Of a stretch of DNA of 64,000 nucleotides, positions 39,706 to 50,100 are shown piece after piece. The number at the start of each line of letters is the position of its first letter. Positions within the stretch are counted from its first letter, which is position 1. The position numbers were made by a program, and so were the translations under genes. Source of the stretch: Paragemmobacter kunshanensis (GTDB lineage: Bacteria; Pseudomonadota; Alphaproteobacteria; Rhodobacterales; Rhodobacteraceae); contig NZ_JAALFE010000006.1 in assembly GCF_011059185.1 (NCBI RefSeq), forward strand, positions 119,401 to 183,400, given 5' to 3'. The notes under the pieces were generated by a model. That model was not told the DNA's origin. It saw only the letters and a program-made list of their open reading frames with translations, and searched no databases.

Positions 39706-40929
39706 ATGATCGGTTTCTGGGCAGCCGCCGGCGGCATGGGCCTCGCGCTGGCCGCGCTTTTCGTTCTGGCCCTGCTGCGCGCCCGCTCCGAAATCGCCAC
39801 CGCCGCCGAATTCGATCTCAAGGTCTATCGCGACCAGCTGGCCGAAATCGACCGCGACATCGCCCGCGGCACCCTGCCCGCCGATGAAGGCGAACGCCAG
39901 CGGGTCGAGGTGTCGCGTCGCCTGCTCGAGGCCGACCGCGCCGCCAGCCGCGCCAGCCGCGCCGCCTCGCGCGATGGGCTGATGCTCGCCGCCGGGCTGA
40001 TCGTCCTCGTGCTGGGCAGCAGCTACTGGGTCTACACGCGCCTCGGCGCGCCCGGCTATCCCGATCTGCCACTGGCCGAACGCTTCGCCCAATCCGATGC
40101 CCTGCGCGCCAGCCGCCCCCCCCAGGCCGAGATGGAGGCCACCGCCGCCGCCTCCCGCCCCGCCCCGATCCAGCCCGATGCCCAATTCGCCGGGCTGATG
40201 GAAAAGCTGCGCGCCGCCGTGGCCGAACGCCCCGACGATGCCCGCGGCCTCGAGCTTCTGGCCGCGAACGAGGCGCGCCTCGGCAACCTGCCCGAGGCCC
40301 GCGCCGCGATGGAGAACCTGATCCGCGTCAAGGGCGATCAGGCCACCGCCGATGAACATGCGGCCCTTGCCGAACTGATGATCATGGCCGCGGGCGGCCT
40401 CGTCTCGCCCGAGGCCGAAAGCCATCTCGCCCGGGCGCTGACCCTGGAACAGCGCAACGCGACCGCCCGCTACTATTATGGCCTGATGACCGCCCAGGTC
40501 GGCCGCTTCGACCGCACCTTCGCGCTCTGGCGCCCGCTGCTTGACGAAGGCCCGCCCGATGCGCCCTGGATCGAACCGATCCGCGCCCAGATCGAGGATG
40601 TGGCCATGCGCGCGGGCATCGACTTCACCCTTCCCCCCGCCGCAGGCCTGCCCGGCCCCGATGCCGATGCCATGGCCGCCGCCGAAGACATGACGGCCGA
40701 GGATCGCACCGCCATGATCGAAGGCATGGTCGCCCAACTCGGCGAACGGCTGGCCACCGAAGGCGGCACGGTCGAGGAATGGGCCCGCCTGATCTCCTCC
40801 CTCTCCGTGCTGAACCGCAAGGATGAGGCGCAGGAAATCTATGCCGAGGCGCTGTCGAAATTCGAAGGCTCCCCCTCGCAGCAAAGCTTCCTGCGCGAAG
40901 CCGCGCTGGATGCGGGCCTGACCCCGTGA
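39706..40929 (+). CDS. ccmI: Cytochrome c maturation protein CcmI
   Basis: The 407-aa apocytochrome c chaperone has two membrane helices (about 2-22 and 91-110) separated by a cytoplasmic loop with [18 protein letters not shown] periplasmic TPR domain follows (about 150-300; [25 protein letters not shown]). It presents apocytochrome to the heme ligation complex. It is unlinked to the ccmABCDG block 25 kb away, as is usual for this family. ATG 39706 has AGGA six bases upstream; ATG 39700 is an alternative. The stop overlaps ruvX as GTGA. Confidence 0.92.
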   Translation: MIGFWAAAGGMGLALAALFVLALLRARSEIATAAEFDLKVYRDQLAEIDRDIARGTLPADEGERQRVEVSRRLLEADRAASRASRAASRDGLMLAAGLIVLVLGSSYWVYTRLGAPGYPDLPLAERFAQSDALRASRPPQAEMEATAAASRPAPIQPDAQFAGLMEKLRAAVAERPDDARGLELLAANEARLGNLPEARAAMENLIRVKGDQATADEHAALAELMIMAAGGLVSPEAESHLARALTLEQRNATARYYYGLMTAQVGRFDRTFALWRPLLDEGPPDAPWIEPIRAQIEDVAMRAGIDFTLPPAAGLPGPDADAMAAAEDMTAEDRTAMIEGMVAQLGERLATEGGTVEEWARLISSLSVLNRKDEAQEIYAEALSKFEGSPSQQSFLREAALDAGLTP

Positions 40930-41408
40930 TCTGCGCCTCGCTGGAAGAATTCGCCGCCCTCCTGCCGCCCAACCGCGCGATCTGCGGGCTGGATTTCGGC
41001 GACAAGACCATCGGCATCGCCATTTCCGACCTGCGCCGCATGGTGGCCACCCCGAACGAGACCCTGCGCCGGGTGAAATTCACCGAAGATGCCAACCGTC
41101 TCCTCGCCCTTCTGTCCGCGCGCGAGGTGCGGGGCATCATCCTCGGCCTGCCGCTGAACATGGATGGCAGCACGGGGCCAAGGGTGCAGGCGACACAGGC
41201 CTTCGCCCGCAACCTCACCCGCCTGACCGACCTTCCCATCGCCTTCTGGGATGAACGCCTCTCCACCGTTGCGGCAGAAAGGGCACTGCTCGAGGCGGAT
41301 ACGTCGCGAAAGCGTCGGAAAGAGGTGATCGACGCAGTCGCCGCAGGCTATATCCTGCAAGGGGCCCTTGATCGGATGGGCCATATGGGAAACGGGGTGC
41401 GGCCTTGA
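40926..41408 (+). CDS. ruvX: Putative Holliday junction resolvase RuvX (YqgF)
   Basis: The 160-aa RNase H-fold protein has [18 protein letters not shown] near 18-35 with the first catalytic Asp, [16 protein letters not shown], and [13 protein letters not shown]. It is implicated in 16S rRNA 5' processing and DNA resolution. It starts with GTG overlapping the ccmI stop (GTGA), and its own stop overlaps the next gene's TTG. Confidence 0.93.
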   Translation: MICASLEEFAALLPPNRAICGLDFGDKTIGIAISDLRRMVATPNETLRRVKFTEDANRLLALLSAREVRGIILGLPLNMDGSTGPRVQATQAFARNLTRLTDLPIAFWDERLSTVAAERALLEADTSRKRRKEVIDAVAAGYILQGALDRMGHMGNGVRP

Positions 41409-41635
41409 AGGACGACGTCTGGAAGCGCGACGAGGTGCAGTCCCCCTGCATCAAGCTCTGCACCATCCACCCCGCCGAACGCATCTGCGTGGGCTGCTAC
41501 CGCACGATCGAGGAAATCTCGGCCTGGTCCCGCCTCCCGCATGAGGCGCGCAGCGCCATCATGGCCGAACTCCCCGCCCGCGCCCCCCGCCTGGCCAAGC
41601 GCCGCGGCGGCCGCATGGGCCGCCTGCAGGACTGA
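41405..41635 (+). CDS. DUF1289 small Cys-rich protein
   Basis: The 76-aa protein has the DUF1289 pattern [29 protein letters not shown] (split view: SPCIKLC, CVGCYRT, EEISAW), whose four cysteines probably bind a metal. The tail is Arg-rich. It starts with TTG at 41405, overlapping the ruvX stop as TTGA; no ATG or GTG lies between. Function is unknown. Confidence 0.85.
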   Translation: MKDDVWKRDEVQSPCIKLCTIHPAERICVGCYRTIEEISAWSRLPHEARSAIMAELPARAPRLAKRRGGRMGRLQD

Positions 41636-41754
41636 CCTTCCCCCCGGCCCGCCCTACGCAACCGCCGCCTGCCCCGAACCGCCCCGGGGTTGCTCCTGCC
41701 GGGGGCGACACCGCCTCGCCTGCCCCCCTGCACCCGACATCCGCCCGATACGCC

Positions 41755-42617
41755 CCGCCCCTCCTGAACGCCTCCGCGACAGGGCACAGCCCGGTCAAGG
41801 CTCCCCCCGCCCGAGCCACCCGCGCCCACTCCAAAACCCACCCGCACAGCCCGCCCCTCCCGAACACCTCCGCGACGGGGCACAGCCCGATGAAGGCTCC
41901 CCCCGCCCGCGCCAGCCGCGCCCACTCCAACACCCACCCGCACAACCCGCCCTTCCCCAATGCCTCCACGACAGGGCGCAGCCCGATCAAGGCACCCCCG
42001 CCCGAGCCACCCGCGCCCACCCCAACACCCGCCCGCACAAGCCGCCCTTCCCCAATGCCTCCACGACAGGGCGCAGCCCGAAGAAGGCTCCCCCCGCCCG
42101 AGCCACCCGCGCCCACCCCAACAGCCGCCCGCACAGCCCGCCCCTCCCGAACGCCTCCGCGACAGGGCGCAGCCCGATCAAGGCCCCCCCCGCCCGAGCC
42201 ACCCGCGCCCACTCCAACACCCGCCCGGCAAACCCCGCCCATCCCGAACGCCTCCGCGACAGCGCGCAGCCCGATCAAGGCCATCCTGCCCGCGCCAGCC
42301 GCACCCACTCCGAAACCCGCCCAGCAAGCCCCGCCCCTCCCGAACGCCTCCACGACAGGGCACAGCCCGGTCAAGGCCCCCCCCGCCCGTGCCAGCCGCG
42401 CCCACCCCAACACCCGCCCGCACAACCCGTCCCACCCGAACGCCTCCGCGACAAGGCGCAGCCCGGTCAAGGATCCCCCTGACCGCGCCAACCGCGCCCA
42501 CTCCGACACCCGCGCGGCAAGCCCCGCCCCTGCCGAACGCCGCCCCTCCCGAACGCCTTCGCAAAAGCGCGCAGCCCGGTCAAAGGCCCCCCGCCCGCGC
42601 CAGCAGCACCCGCCTCA
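41755..42617. repeat. Minisatellite: nine copies of a 96-bp unit
   Basis: The marker G(C/G)CAGCCCG(A/G)T recurs at 41784, 41880, 41976, 42071, 42167, 42264, 42360, 42456 and 42569, with spacings of 96, 96, 95, 96, 97, 96, 96 and 113. The last unit has a 17-base internal duplication. A decayed copy lies at 41640-41755. Units are GC-rich (GAACGCCTCCGCGACAGGG...CCACCCGCGCCCACTCC). The -1 and +1 length changes shift frame in mid-array while both strands stay open. Selection on frame is therefore absent, and I call it non-coding. The remaining spacer to 42728 holds no gene I can support. Confidence 0.9.
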
Positions 42618-42728
42618 ACCCTGCGTTAACCTTAATGATCCGTTGGCACTGCAAGCCCATGCACAGGCAGCAGCACGGGTTCCCCGCCCCTCTGTGGCAT
42701 GGCGAAGATCACCGCCGCCCATGGTGGC

Positions 42729-43487
42729 CTATCCCTCCTGCCCCAACCATGCGGCGACCGAGGCCATAACGGGCCGGAAATAGGCCACCATCCGCCCCGG
42801 CTCTTCTGCCTCTGCCCCCTCGGCCCAGGGCGCGACGCCGTGGATCAGGTGGCGGTGCAGCACCACCGCCTCACCGGGGGTTCCCGGCAGTTCCACCCTG
42901 CGGCAGGTTTCGAACACCTGCCTGCGGGCGGCCTGATAGACCTCTGTAATGTCGTGATCTTCCAGCGGCCCCCTCACCCCGGCAAAGGCAGCGCGCAGCG
43001 CCGCCCCCATCACCAGATGGCTGCCCTCCCAGACCACCAGCGGCGCCGCCCCCGCCCCCGCCCGGTTCAGCGGCAGCCCGAGGATCCAGCCATGCGGCTC
43101 CTTCACCATCCGCCGCTTGTCCGGCCCCACGGGCAACAACCCGTCCAGATGCGCCGCATCCCGCAGCAGGCGGAAGCGGTAGGCCGCCTCGCCCTCTTCC
43201 TCCGATGGCCTGGGATAGCCCGCCCGGGTCACCGACAGTTGCCCCGGATGCAGCGGAACCGGCGCCAGCCCAAGATCCCGCCACGGAAACTCCACGCCCC
43301 CCATCGCCCCGTCCGGCCCGTTGGGCAGCGCATCCAGCCCCACGAACCATGTCCCGCCACAGCGCCAGCCCGCCGCCCCCCCGCGCGCGACCGCCGCGCG
43401 CGCCGGGCCTGCCGCCGCCGCCGCCCAGGCCGCGATCCTGCCGGATACGACCCGCCGCCACCCCCGGCCTTCCGCTTCCCCCGCCAT
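42729..43487 (-). CDS. Phytanoyl-CoA dioxygenase-like 2OG/Fe(II) protein
   Basis: The 252-aa protein has a likely facial triad H113-x-D115 (DAAHLDGLLPVG) and H216 (HRHLIHGVAPW), and R232 as the 2-oxoglutarate anchor (GRMVAYFRP). This fits the PhyH-like family; substrate unknown. The start at 43487 (MAGEAEGRGWRRV) has GAGGGGG upstream; an ATG at 43553 would add a Gly/Arg-rich leader overlapping the next gene's promoter. It is divergent from the Bcr/CflA exporter across 95 bases and unrelated in sequence to the oxygenase at 16755. Confidence 0.75.
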   Translation of the reverse strand: MAGEAEGRGWRRVVSGRIAAWAAAAAGPARAAVARGGAAGWRCGGTWFVGLDALPNGPDGAMGGVEFPWRDLGLAPVPLHPGQLSVTRAGYPRPSEEEGEAAYRFRLLRDAAHLDGLLPVGPDKRRMVKEPHGWILGLPLNRAGAGAAPLVVWEGSHLVMGAALRAAFAGVRGPLEDHDITEVYQAARRQVFETCRRVELPGTPGEAVVLHRHLIHGVAPWAEGAEAEEPGRMVAYFRPVMASVAAWLGQEG

Positions 43488-43582
43488 GCCGCCCCCTCTG
43501 CAACCGCCCCTTCTTCGCACTGGAAGCCCGCCGCGAAAAGGCGTATCCCGCATCCTTCATTTCCGATGGCAAAGGCCCTTTC

Positions 43583-44782
43583 ATGTCCGACAATTTCCTG
43601 CGCCCCGCCCTGATCCTCGGGCTTCTGTCCTGCATCGGGCCCTTCGCCATCGACATGTATCTGCCCGCTATGCCCCAGATCGGCGCGGCACTCGGGGCCT
43701 CGGTCCCGGCCATGCAGACCACGATCACCGCCTATTTCATCGCCTTCGGCCTGGCCCAGCTGCTCTACGGTCCCTGGGCCGATCAGGCCGGACGCAAGCC
43801 GCCGCTCTATGCCGGCATCGCGATCTTCCTCGCCGGTTCCGTCCTCTGCACCTTCGCGCCCACGGTCGAATGGCTGATCGCGGGCCGCTTCGTGCAGGGC
43901 CTGGGCGGGGCCGCGATGATGGTGGTGCCCCGCGCCATCATCCGCGACATGCATACCGGCCCCGCCGCAACCCGCCTCATGGCGGCGGTCATGCTGGTGA
44001 TCTCGGTCTCGCCCATGCTCGCGCCGCTGGCAGGTTCGGGGCTGATGGCCGTCACCGGATGGCGCGGCATCTTCGCCGCCCTCCTGCTGGCGGGCCTCGC
44101 CAGCCTCGCCGTGCTGGCCCTCGCCCAGCCCGAAACCCTGCGCGCCCAGGATCGCCAGCCCTTCGACATGACCGCCACCCTGCGCGGCGCCCGCCGCCTG
44201 CTGGGCGACCGCAGCTTCATGGGCCTCACCTTCCTCGGCGGCTTCGGCATGGCCAGCTTCTTCGTCTTCATCGCCTCGGCAAGCTTCGTCTATACCGAAA
44301 GCTTCGGCCTCTCGCCCACCGGCTTCTCGCTGGCCTTCGCCGCAAATGCGGTGGGCTTCTTCGCCGCCTCGCAGGCGGCGGGCCCCCTTGGCCTGCGGCT
44401 TGGCGCGCGGCGGGTGATGGCAGTGGCCAGCCTCGGCTTCGCGCTGGCGACCGGGGGGCTTTTCCTTCTGGCCCTTCTGGGGCAGGTGGGGCTGGTCCTC
44501 TGCATGGCCGGGCTCTTTGTCGCCAACGCCTTCCTCGGGCTGATCATCCCCACGACCATGGTCATGGCGCTGGATGATCACGGCGATATCGCGGGCCTTG
44601 CCTCCTCGCTCGGCGGCACGCTGCAGATGCTGGCGGGCGGGGCCATGGTCGCGGCCACCGGCCCCTTCTTCGACGGCACCGCCACGCCGATGCTGGGGGC
44701 CATCGCGCTTTGCGGCCTGCTTGCCCTGATCCTGTCGCGCCTCGCGCTGGCCCGGCGGGCTCAGCCCGCCCCCACCGCCTGA
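43583..44782 (+). CDS. Bcr/CflA-family MFS efflux transporter
   Basis: The 399-aa protein has twelve predicted helices. It carries the DHA1-type signatures SCIGPFAIDMYLPAMPQI (near 15-32), LLYGPWADQAGRKPPLY (loop 2-3, motif A) and RFVQGLGGAAMMVVPRAIIRDM (motif C region), diagnostic of Bcr/CflA drug exporters. ATG at 43583 is the only start giving a correct first helix. Its last 22 bases overlap the convergent dusA gene. Confidence 0.92.
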   Translation: MSDNFLRPALILGLLSCIGPFAIDMYLPAMPQIGAALGASVPAMQTTITAYFIAFGLAQLLYGPWADQAGRKPPLYAGIAIFLAGSVLCTFAPTVEWLIAGRFVQGLGGAAMMVVPRAIIRDMHTGPAATRLMAAVMLVISVSPMLAPLAGSGLMAVTGWRGIFAALLLAGLASLAVLALAQPETLRAQDRQPFDMTATLRGARRLLGDRSFMGLTFLGGFGMASFFVFIASASFVYTESFGLSPTGFSLAFAANAVGFFAASQAAGPLGLRLGARRVMAVASLGFALATGGLFLLALLGQVGLVLCMAGLFVANAFLGLIIPTTMVMALDDHGDIAGLASSLGGTLQMLAGGAMVAATGPFFDGTATPMLGAIALCGLLALILSRLALARRAQPAPTA

Positions 44783-45753
44783 CCCGTCACCTCGGCCAGC
44801 GCCTGCGCGATCAGCTCCAGCCCCGCCCCGGGCCGCGACGCCCCCTCGGACAGAACCCTGCGCCAGCCCCGCGCCCCGGGGCGGCCATGGAACAGGCCCA
44901 GCATGTGCCGCGTAATCTGATGCAGCCGCCCACCCTGCGCCAGATGCGCCGCGACATAGGGCATCATCGCCTCGACCACTGCCACCGCATCCAGCCCCGG
45001 CCCATCGCCCCACAGCGCATCGGCCCCGATCAGCACCGACCCCGGATCGTGATAGGCCGCCCGCCCGATCATCACCCCGTCCAGCCCCGCCGCCAGAAAG
45101 CCCCGCGCCTGATCCAGCGAGGTCACCCCGCCATTGATGCAGATCGTCAGATGCGGAAAGGCCGCCTTCATCCGCAGCACCAGCCCGTAATCCAGCGGCG
45201 GGATCTCGCGGTTTTCCTTCGGCGACAGCCCCTGCAACCAGGCCTTGCGCGCATGGATCACGAAATGCCGCACCCCCGCCGCCGAAACCCGCTCCAGGAA
45301 ATCGGGCAGCACCACCTCGGGATCCTGATCATCCACCCCGATCCGGCATTTCACCGTCACCGGCACATCCGCCGCCTCCAGCATGGCCGCCACGCAATCC
45401 GCCACCAGCGCCGGGCGCTCCATCAGCACCGCGCCGAAACAGCCCGATTGCACCCGGTCCGACGGGCAGCCCACATTCAGGTTGATCTCGTCATAGCCAT
45501 GGGGCAGCGCCAGCCGCACCGCCGCGCGCAGCTCCGCCGGGTCCGATCCGCCCAGCTGCAGCGCCACGGGATGCTCCACCTCGGAATAGCCCAGAAGCCG
45601 CGCCCGGTCGCCATGCACCACGGCGGGGGCGGTGACCATCTCGGTATAAAGCATCGCCCGCCGCGTCATCAGGCGGTGCAGGACGCGACAATGCCTGTCC
45701 GTCCAGTCCATCATGGGCGCAACCGATAGTCTATGTGATTGATTTTCTGTCAT
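44761..45753 (-). CDS. dusA: tRNA-dihydrouridine(20/20a) synthase DusA
   Basis: The 330-aa FMN enzyme reduces U20/U20a in tRNA D-loops. Diagnostic segments are LSVAPMMDWTDRHCR at the N-terminus, DEINLNVGCPSDRVQSGCFGAVLM with the catalytic Cys, and FVIHARKAWLQGLSPKENR. The N-terminal codons are a preferred target of a class of integrases. An integrase starts 113 bases from the dusA start, so this gene probably carries a reconstituted 5' end contributed by the island. Confidence 0.96.
   Translation of the reverse strand: MTENQSHRLSVAPMMDWTDRHCRVLHRLMTRRAMLYTEMVTAPAVVHGDRARLLGYSEVEHPVALQLGGSDPAELRAAVRLALPHGYDEINLNVGCPSDRVQSGCFGAVLMERPALVADCVAAMLEAADVPVTVKCRIGVDDQDPEVVLPDFLERVSAAGVRHFVIHARKAWLQGLSPKENREIPPLDYGLVLRMKAAFPHLTICINGGVTSLDQARGFLAAGLDGVMIGRAAYHDPGSVLIGADALWGDGPGLDAVAVVEAMMPYVAAHLAQGGRLHQITRHMLGLFHGRPGARGWRRVLSEGASRPGAGLELIAQALAEVTGQAVGAG
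45685..45723. other. Probable island attachment site inside dusA 5' end
   Basis: This covers dusA codons 11-23 (VAPMMDWTDRHCR). Integrases of the dusA-targeting class recombine at this conserved 5' segment, leaving an intact dusA on one side and a partial copy at the far junction. Only one copy is visible here; the partner would lie beyond 64 kb. Exact core borders cannot be read from one junction. Confidence 0.5.
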
Positions 45754-45866
45754 TTTTCTTGTATCTTCAATCCGTTGGCACAGTTTGTGTCCACGCCAGA
45801 CTACGCCCTGATAGCCCCCAATATCCCCTGTTTCGACGACTCACTGCACACATAGCGCACACGAAA

Positions 45867-46955
45867 ATGGCCTCGATCACCAAGCTTCCCTCCGGTGCTT
45901 ACCGGGTCCAAGTCAGACGGAAGGGCCGCTACGCGAGCGAGACGTTCCTGCGCCGTGACGACGCCCAGAAATGGGCGCGCCAAGCCGAGACCCTGGTCGA
46001 TCAGGGGCTTCCGCCCAACCGATCGTCCGTGGCCCGCCTGCACACTTTCGGTGACCTGGTTGACCTTCATATAGCCGATATGTGCGCCGTAGGGAAACCA
46101 CCCCGACGCAGCAAGGCGGCGACACTCGCGACGCTGAAGCGCGACCTCGGGAAAGAGAAGATCGGCCACCTCGATCGTCACAAGCTCATCGAGTATGGCC
46201 GCAAGCGTGCAGACCAGGGTGCCGGGCCGGTAACGCTCGGCATCGACATCGGCGTCATCAAGATGATCCTGACACATGCCGCTGCTGTCCATGGGCTGGA
46301 GATCCGCGTGGAAGGCGTCGATCTGGCCCGAGTGGCACTGAAGCGGCTTGGTCTCATAGGCAAGGGTATAGAGCGCGACCGACGCCCGACGACAGCTGAA
46401 CTCGGCCGCCTCTTCCGCTGCTTTGACGAAAATGCGCGCCTGACGATGCCCATGACGCGCATCGTGCAGTTCGCCATCGCTACCGCGATGCGGCTGGACG
46501 AGATCTGCCGCGCGGACTGGAGCGACCTCGACATAGACCGCCGGATGCTCCTGATCCGGGACCGCAAGGACCCGCGCAACAAGGCCGGCAACGACCAACG
46601 GATCCCGCTCTTCGCCGCCACTGGGTTCGATGCCTGGGCCCTCGTCATGGCGCAGGCCAAGCATCTCGGAAACGCGAAGGGTCCGATCTTCCCCTACAAC
46701 TCCAAATCCGTCGGAACTGCGTTCCGGCGCGCATGCGCCGACGCCGACGTAAAGGATTTGCACTTCCATGACCTACGCCACGAAGGCACCAGCCGCTTGT
46801 TCGAGGTCGGCCTGTCCATCGAACAAGTTGCGCTGGTGACCGGGCACAAAGATTGGAAGATGCTCCGGCGGTATACCCACATCCGGCCTGAGGCGCTGCA
46901 TCGCCTTGTGGCAGCGCGGGCGCCCTACCCAGCGGAGAATTTCGCGGCCGAGTGA
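45867..46955 (+). CDS. Tyrosine-type site-specific integrase
   Basis: The 362-aa phage-type recombinase has an N-terminal arm-binding-like domain (SGAYRVQVRRKGRYASETF), a core-binding domain and a C-terminal catalytic domain. Catalytic residues are R209 (ATAMRLDEIC), H301-x-x-R304 (FHDLRHEG), H327 (TGHKDW) and nucleophile Y336 (RRYTHI). ATG 45867 (MASITKLPSG) is the standard start; the frame is open further upstream but that part is in the dusA junction. Pointing away from dusA, it is the first gene of the island and presumably catalysed insertion at the dusA 5' end. Confidence 0.94.
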   Translation: MASITKLPSGAYRVQVRRKGRYASETFLRRDDAQKWARQAETLVDQGLPPNRSSVARLHTFGDLVDLHIADMCAVGKPPRRSKAATLATLKRDLGKEKIGHLDRHKLIEYGRKRADQGAGPVTLGIDIGVIKMILTHAAAVHGLEIRVEGVDLARVALKRLGLIGKGIERDRRPTTAELGRLFRCFDENARLTMPMTRIVQFAIATAMRLDEICRADWSDLDIDRRMLLIRDRKDPRNKAGNDQRIPLFAATGFDAWALVMAQAKHLGNAKGPIFPYNSKSVGTAFRRACADADVKDLHFHDLRHEGTSRLFEVGLSIEQVALVTGHKDWKMLRRYTHIRPEALHRLVAARAPYPAENFAAE

Positions 46956-47148
46956 GTTGGCAAAGCCACGGATCAAAGCCGTCGAGGCGAAGGCGTGGGG
47001 GTTCGAGGTGGAAGGAGGGCGCAACCACCTTTGCTTGCGCCGGAATACCGGCACGTGGGGGTAGGTCTAGAGGCATCCGCCAATCCCACTTGTGGTATGG
47101 ATGGCAAGTCGAACTCTCGGACATAAGCATCCCAAGCAGCGGCACAGG

Positions 47149-50100
47149 TCAGGAATACGGGATTGAGCCGTCTGGGTTCGCTAGCGGCAAGTTTGTCTGA
47201 TCACGGCTGAACATCAAGGTCATGGCCGAGCGCACTGGATCTCCTGTCTGGATCGTGGCTCCGTCTGCCAACATCTGCTGAAGCTGGCCTGCATCGCCCT
47301 CGGTGTCCCCCATTGGCCATAGCGCGGAGTTGGCCAGCCGACGCTTGCGGGTCATGAGGGAGTGGAGCAGGCAGTCGAACGAATTGTGCTGATACCCCGG
47401 ATGGATCGCCATCGGGATGTGCACAGTGACGGGCCGGGTCTGTCCGATCCGGTGGATCCGGTCGTTGCACTGCTCCTCGACGGCCGGGTTCCACCAGCGG
47501 GACAGGTGGATCACGTGCGTCGCAGCTGTGAGGGTCAGGCCTGTCCCGGCCGCCTTCGGGCCGAGCACCAGCACCTCGAACCCCTCATCCCGCTTCAGGT
47601 GACGCTGGAACCGGGTGACAATCTCCTGACGCCGCGGGATCGGGGTGCTCCCGTTGATCAGGTCAACGCGGGGCAGTCGGAACTCCCGCTTCACCAGTTC
47701 GATGAACCGGTGCTGCATCTTGATGTGCTCGATGAAGACGAGCGCTCGCTCCCCCCGATCCCTGATCCCGCGCAGGATGTCCACTGCGGCCTGAAGCCGG
47801 GCGGACATCGCCACATAGGCCGCGTCCTCCGCGGCGGATTCGGCGTTCGGGTGGACGGAGACAGACCGGATATGGTGCAGCATCTTGAGGGCGGCCCCTC
47901 GGGTCCCAGAGGAGAGCTTGCGCCGGGCCTCCTCATAAGTGGCTGCCTGAATATCCGGCATGAGGCGTGGGTGAATACGCCGCCCCTTGGTGGGCAGGTC
48001 CTTGGCGACCTTCTCCTTGAGACGCCGTAGCGCCACGGGCGGCAGCCCGTCCTGCGGCTCAAACACGAGCGAGTAGAGCTCACGCATGTTCCCCTCTGCC
48101 GGCTCCCCGAACCGGGCCCGGAAGTCCGACAGGGACCCGAAGCGGCCCGGGGTGATCTGCTCCATGATCGCCCAGAGGTCGACGGTGCTGTTCTCGATCG
48201 GCGTCCCGGTGAGCCCAATCCGGAAGTCGGCGTTCACCGCCATCGCCGCCTTTGCGCTCAGCGTGGTCGGGTTCTTCACGTTCTGTATCTCGTCGAACAC
48301 GGCGGTCGAAAAGGGGATCTTCGCGAGGGAATGCTGGTAGTTCGTCAGGGTCGTGTAGGTGGTCAGAACCCAGTAGCGGTGACCGCGCCCATCCACGATC
48401 GCTTCATGAAGGTCCGAGAGGTCCAGGATCGCGTTCCCGCTCTCCGTCTCGACCCCTTGCGGTCCCGGCTTCTTCTTCCCGCCCAGCGCGGACCCGTAGA
48501 GCCGGATCACGTTGCCGAGCGCGGGCGCCCAGAGATGCTTGTCGACTTCCAGCTCCCAGTTCTCGAGGAGCGAGGTGGGGGCGACAACAAGGACCGGTCC
48601 GGTGCGGCCCCCTTCAGCGCGCGACATGTTCTCCTTCATCCAGGCGAGGAAGGCGATCGCCTGAAGGGTCTTACCGAGCCCCTGCTCATCGGCGTTAAGG
48701 ACCCCGGGCAGTCCGGCAGCCCAAGCGTCCAGCTTCCAGCGGAAGCTGTCCCGCTGGTGCCCCTTCAGATCCGCCTGCACGACCTCAGGCAGGGTGTCCG
48801 GAGCGAGTCTGGTGCGCGGCTTTACACGTGCCGCCCATCTCAGCTCCGACAGGTTGTCGGCCGTGTCCACAATGATCGGACCAACTTGCTGCTCAACGGG
48901 CTCGTCTGGTCGTGGAACCGGATCAGCCTCACCGCGCCCTTTCAGCGTCTCGAGAAGCTGCTCTAGCGCCACCCGAGTGGTCTGGGTGGCCGGGATCTCC
49001 GCGCCACCGACATCGACGGTTGGGGCGCCGACCGCCATGGCCCGTTCCACCTCGCCGATCAGCTGCTCAACCTGATCCGGTGGCATCGCAGCGATCCTCT
49101 GCGCCGCCGCGCCGGTGAATGCTTCCGGCAGCCAGGTGGTGCCGGAGCCGGTGATCTGGATATCCGGCTTCTCATAGACCGCGACCCCGATCACCCGGTC
49201 GGAGTATTCGGAATACTCGACCGTCTCCACGAAGGCGGGCTCCGCCGCCTGCTCGATCAGTTCCTGCTCCTCCGCTGGCGAGAGCCCTTCGAGACGTCCC
49301 TTCGAGCGGAGGTGCTCGGTCACTGCATCAGTGATCCGTTGGCGCGGGTTGCGCATGAAGGCGGCGCGGGTGACCGGGTCCACCCGCTGCATTTCCGTCA
49401 TTACCTTCAGGACAGGGGCCGCAGAAGGATCCACCACCAGGTAGCTTTGCGCCCCGAGTTTGTAGGCGGGCCGTGCTCCGCGCGAGAAGGCGAGGTTCTG
49501 GAACGTGTCCAGTCGGCCCCCGTTCAGCTCCGCCTCACGCTCGCTGATCGGTGCCCCTTCGGTGGCTGCCGTATCGACCGCCTCCCCGGAGAACGGGATG
49601 ATCGCGAACTGGTCCTCCCCCCTCGGGCTGATCGCGAACCGGTCCGTCAGGGTCACCTCGAGCCCGGACAGGAAGTCCGTCATCCCGAGCCTGGCCTCCG
49701 CGTCCTTCCCGCTCATCCGGACCCCCGGCTCCAGTGCGCGGCGGAACCGGGCCAATGCATCCCAGTGCGCATCCAGATCGGACCCGGACCGGAACCGGTC
49801 CGCCACCTCGAGCGCGTCCAGCATCCAGCGCGGGAGCCGTCGCAGCCCGTCCGAGCCCGCCCCGGACGTCTGGGCGATCGCGCCGGTCCGATGGACCAGT
49901 TCCGGTCGTCCGGCGCGGACCCATTCATGGGTCAGCCGGAAATCCGGCGCGCCGAGAAGGCCGGACACGTCCGTCCTGAGGGTGAGGTCGATCAGCGGCG
50001 GGAGCCCCAGCGCCTCCGCCGTTTCCGAGGAGAGCCCGCTAAGCGTGCGGTGGGTCATGCGGATCCGGCTCCCGCCGATCTCCACCTCGTCCCCCGCCTC

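Noticed and set aside
39469..40884. Minus-strand open frame extending soxB upstream by over 450 codons
   Set aside because: It is antisense to ccmI, and the true soxB N-terminus MKRYSVFAIA with the FAD motif following is clear.
41559..42509. Repeat protein encoded on either strand of the 96-bp array
   Set aside because: Units of 95 and 97 bases shift frame without disturbing openness, there is no ribosome-binding site, and the composition is that of a minisatellite.
41755..42617. CRISPR array
   Set aside because: The units are contiguous 96-base repeats without unique spacers, and no cas genes are present. The same holds for the 33-34 kb array.
45735..45866. N-terminal extension of the integrase from 45735
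   Set aside because: It would overlap the dusA start and junction region; MASITKLPSG at 45867 is the normal integrase N-terminus.
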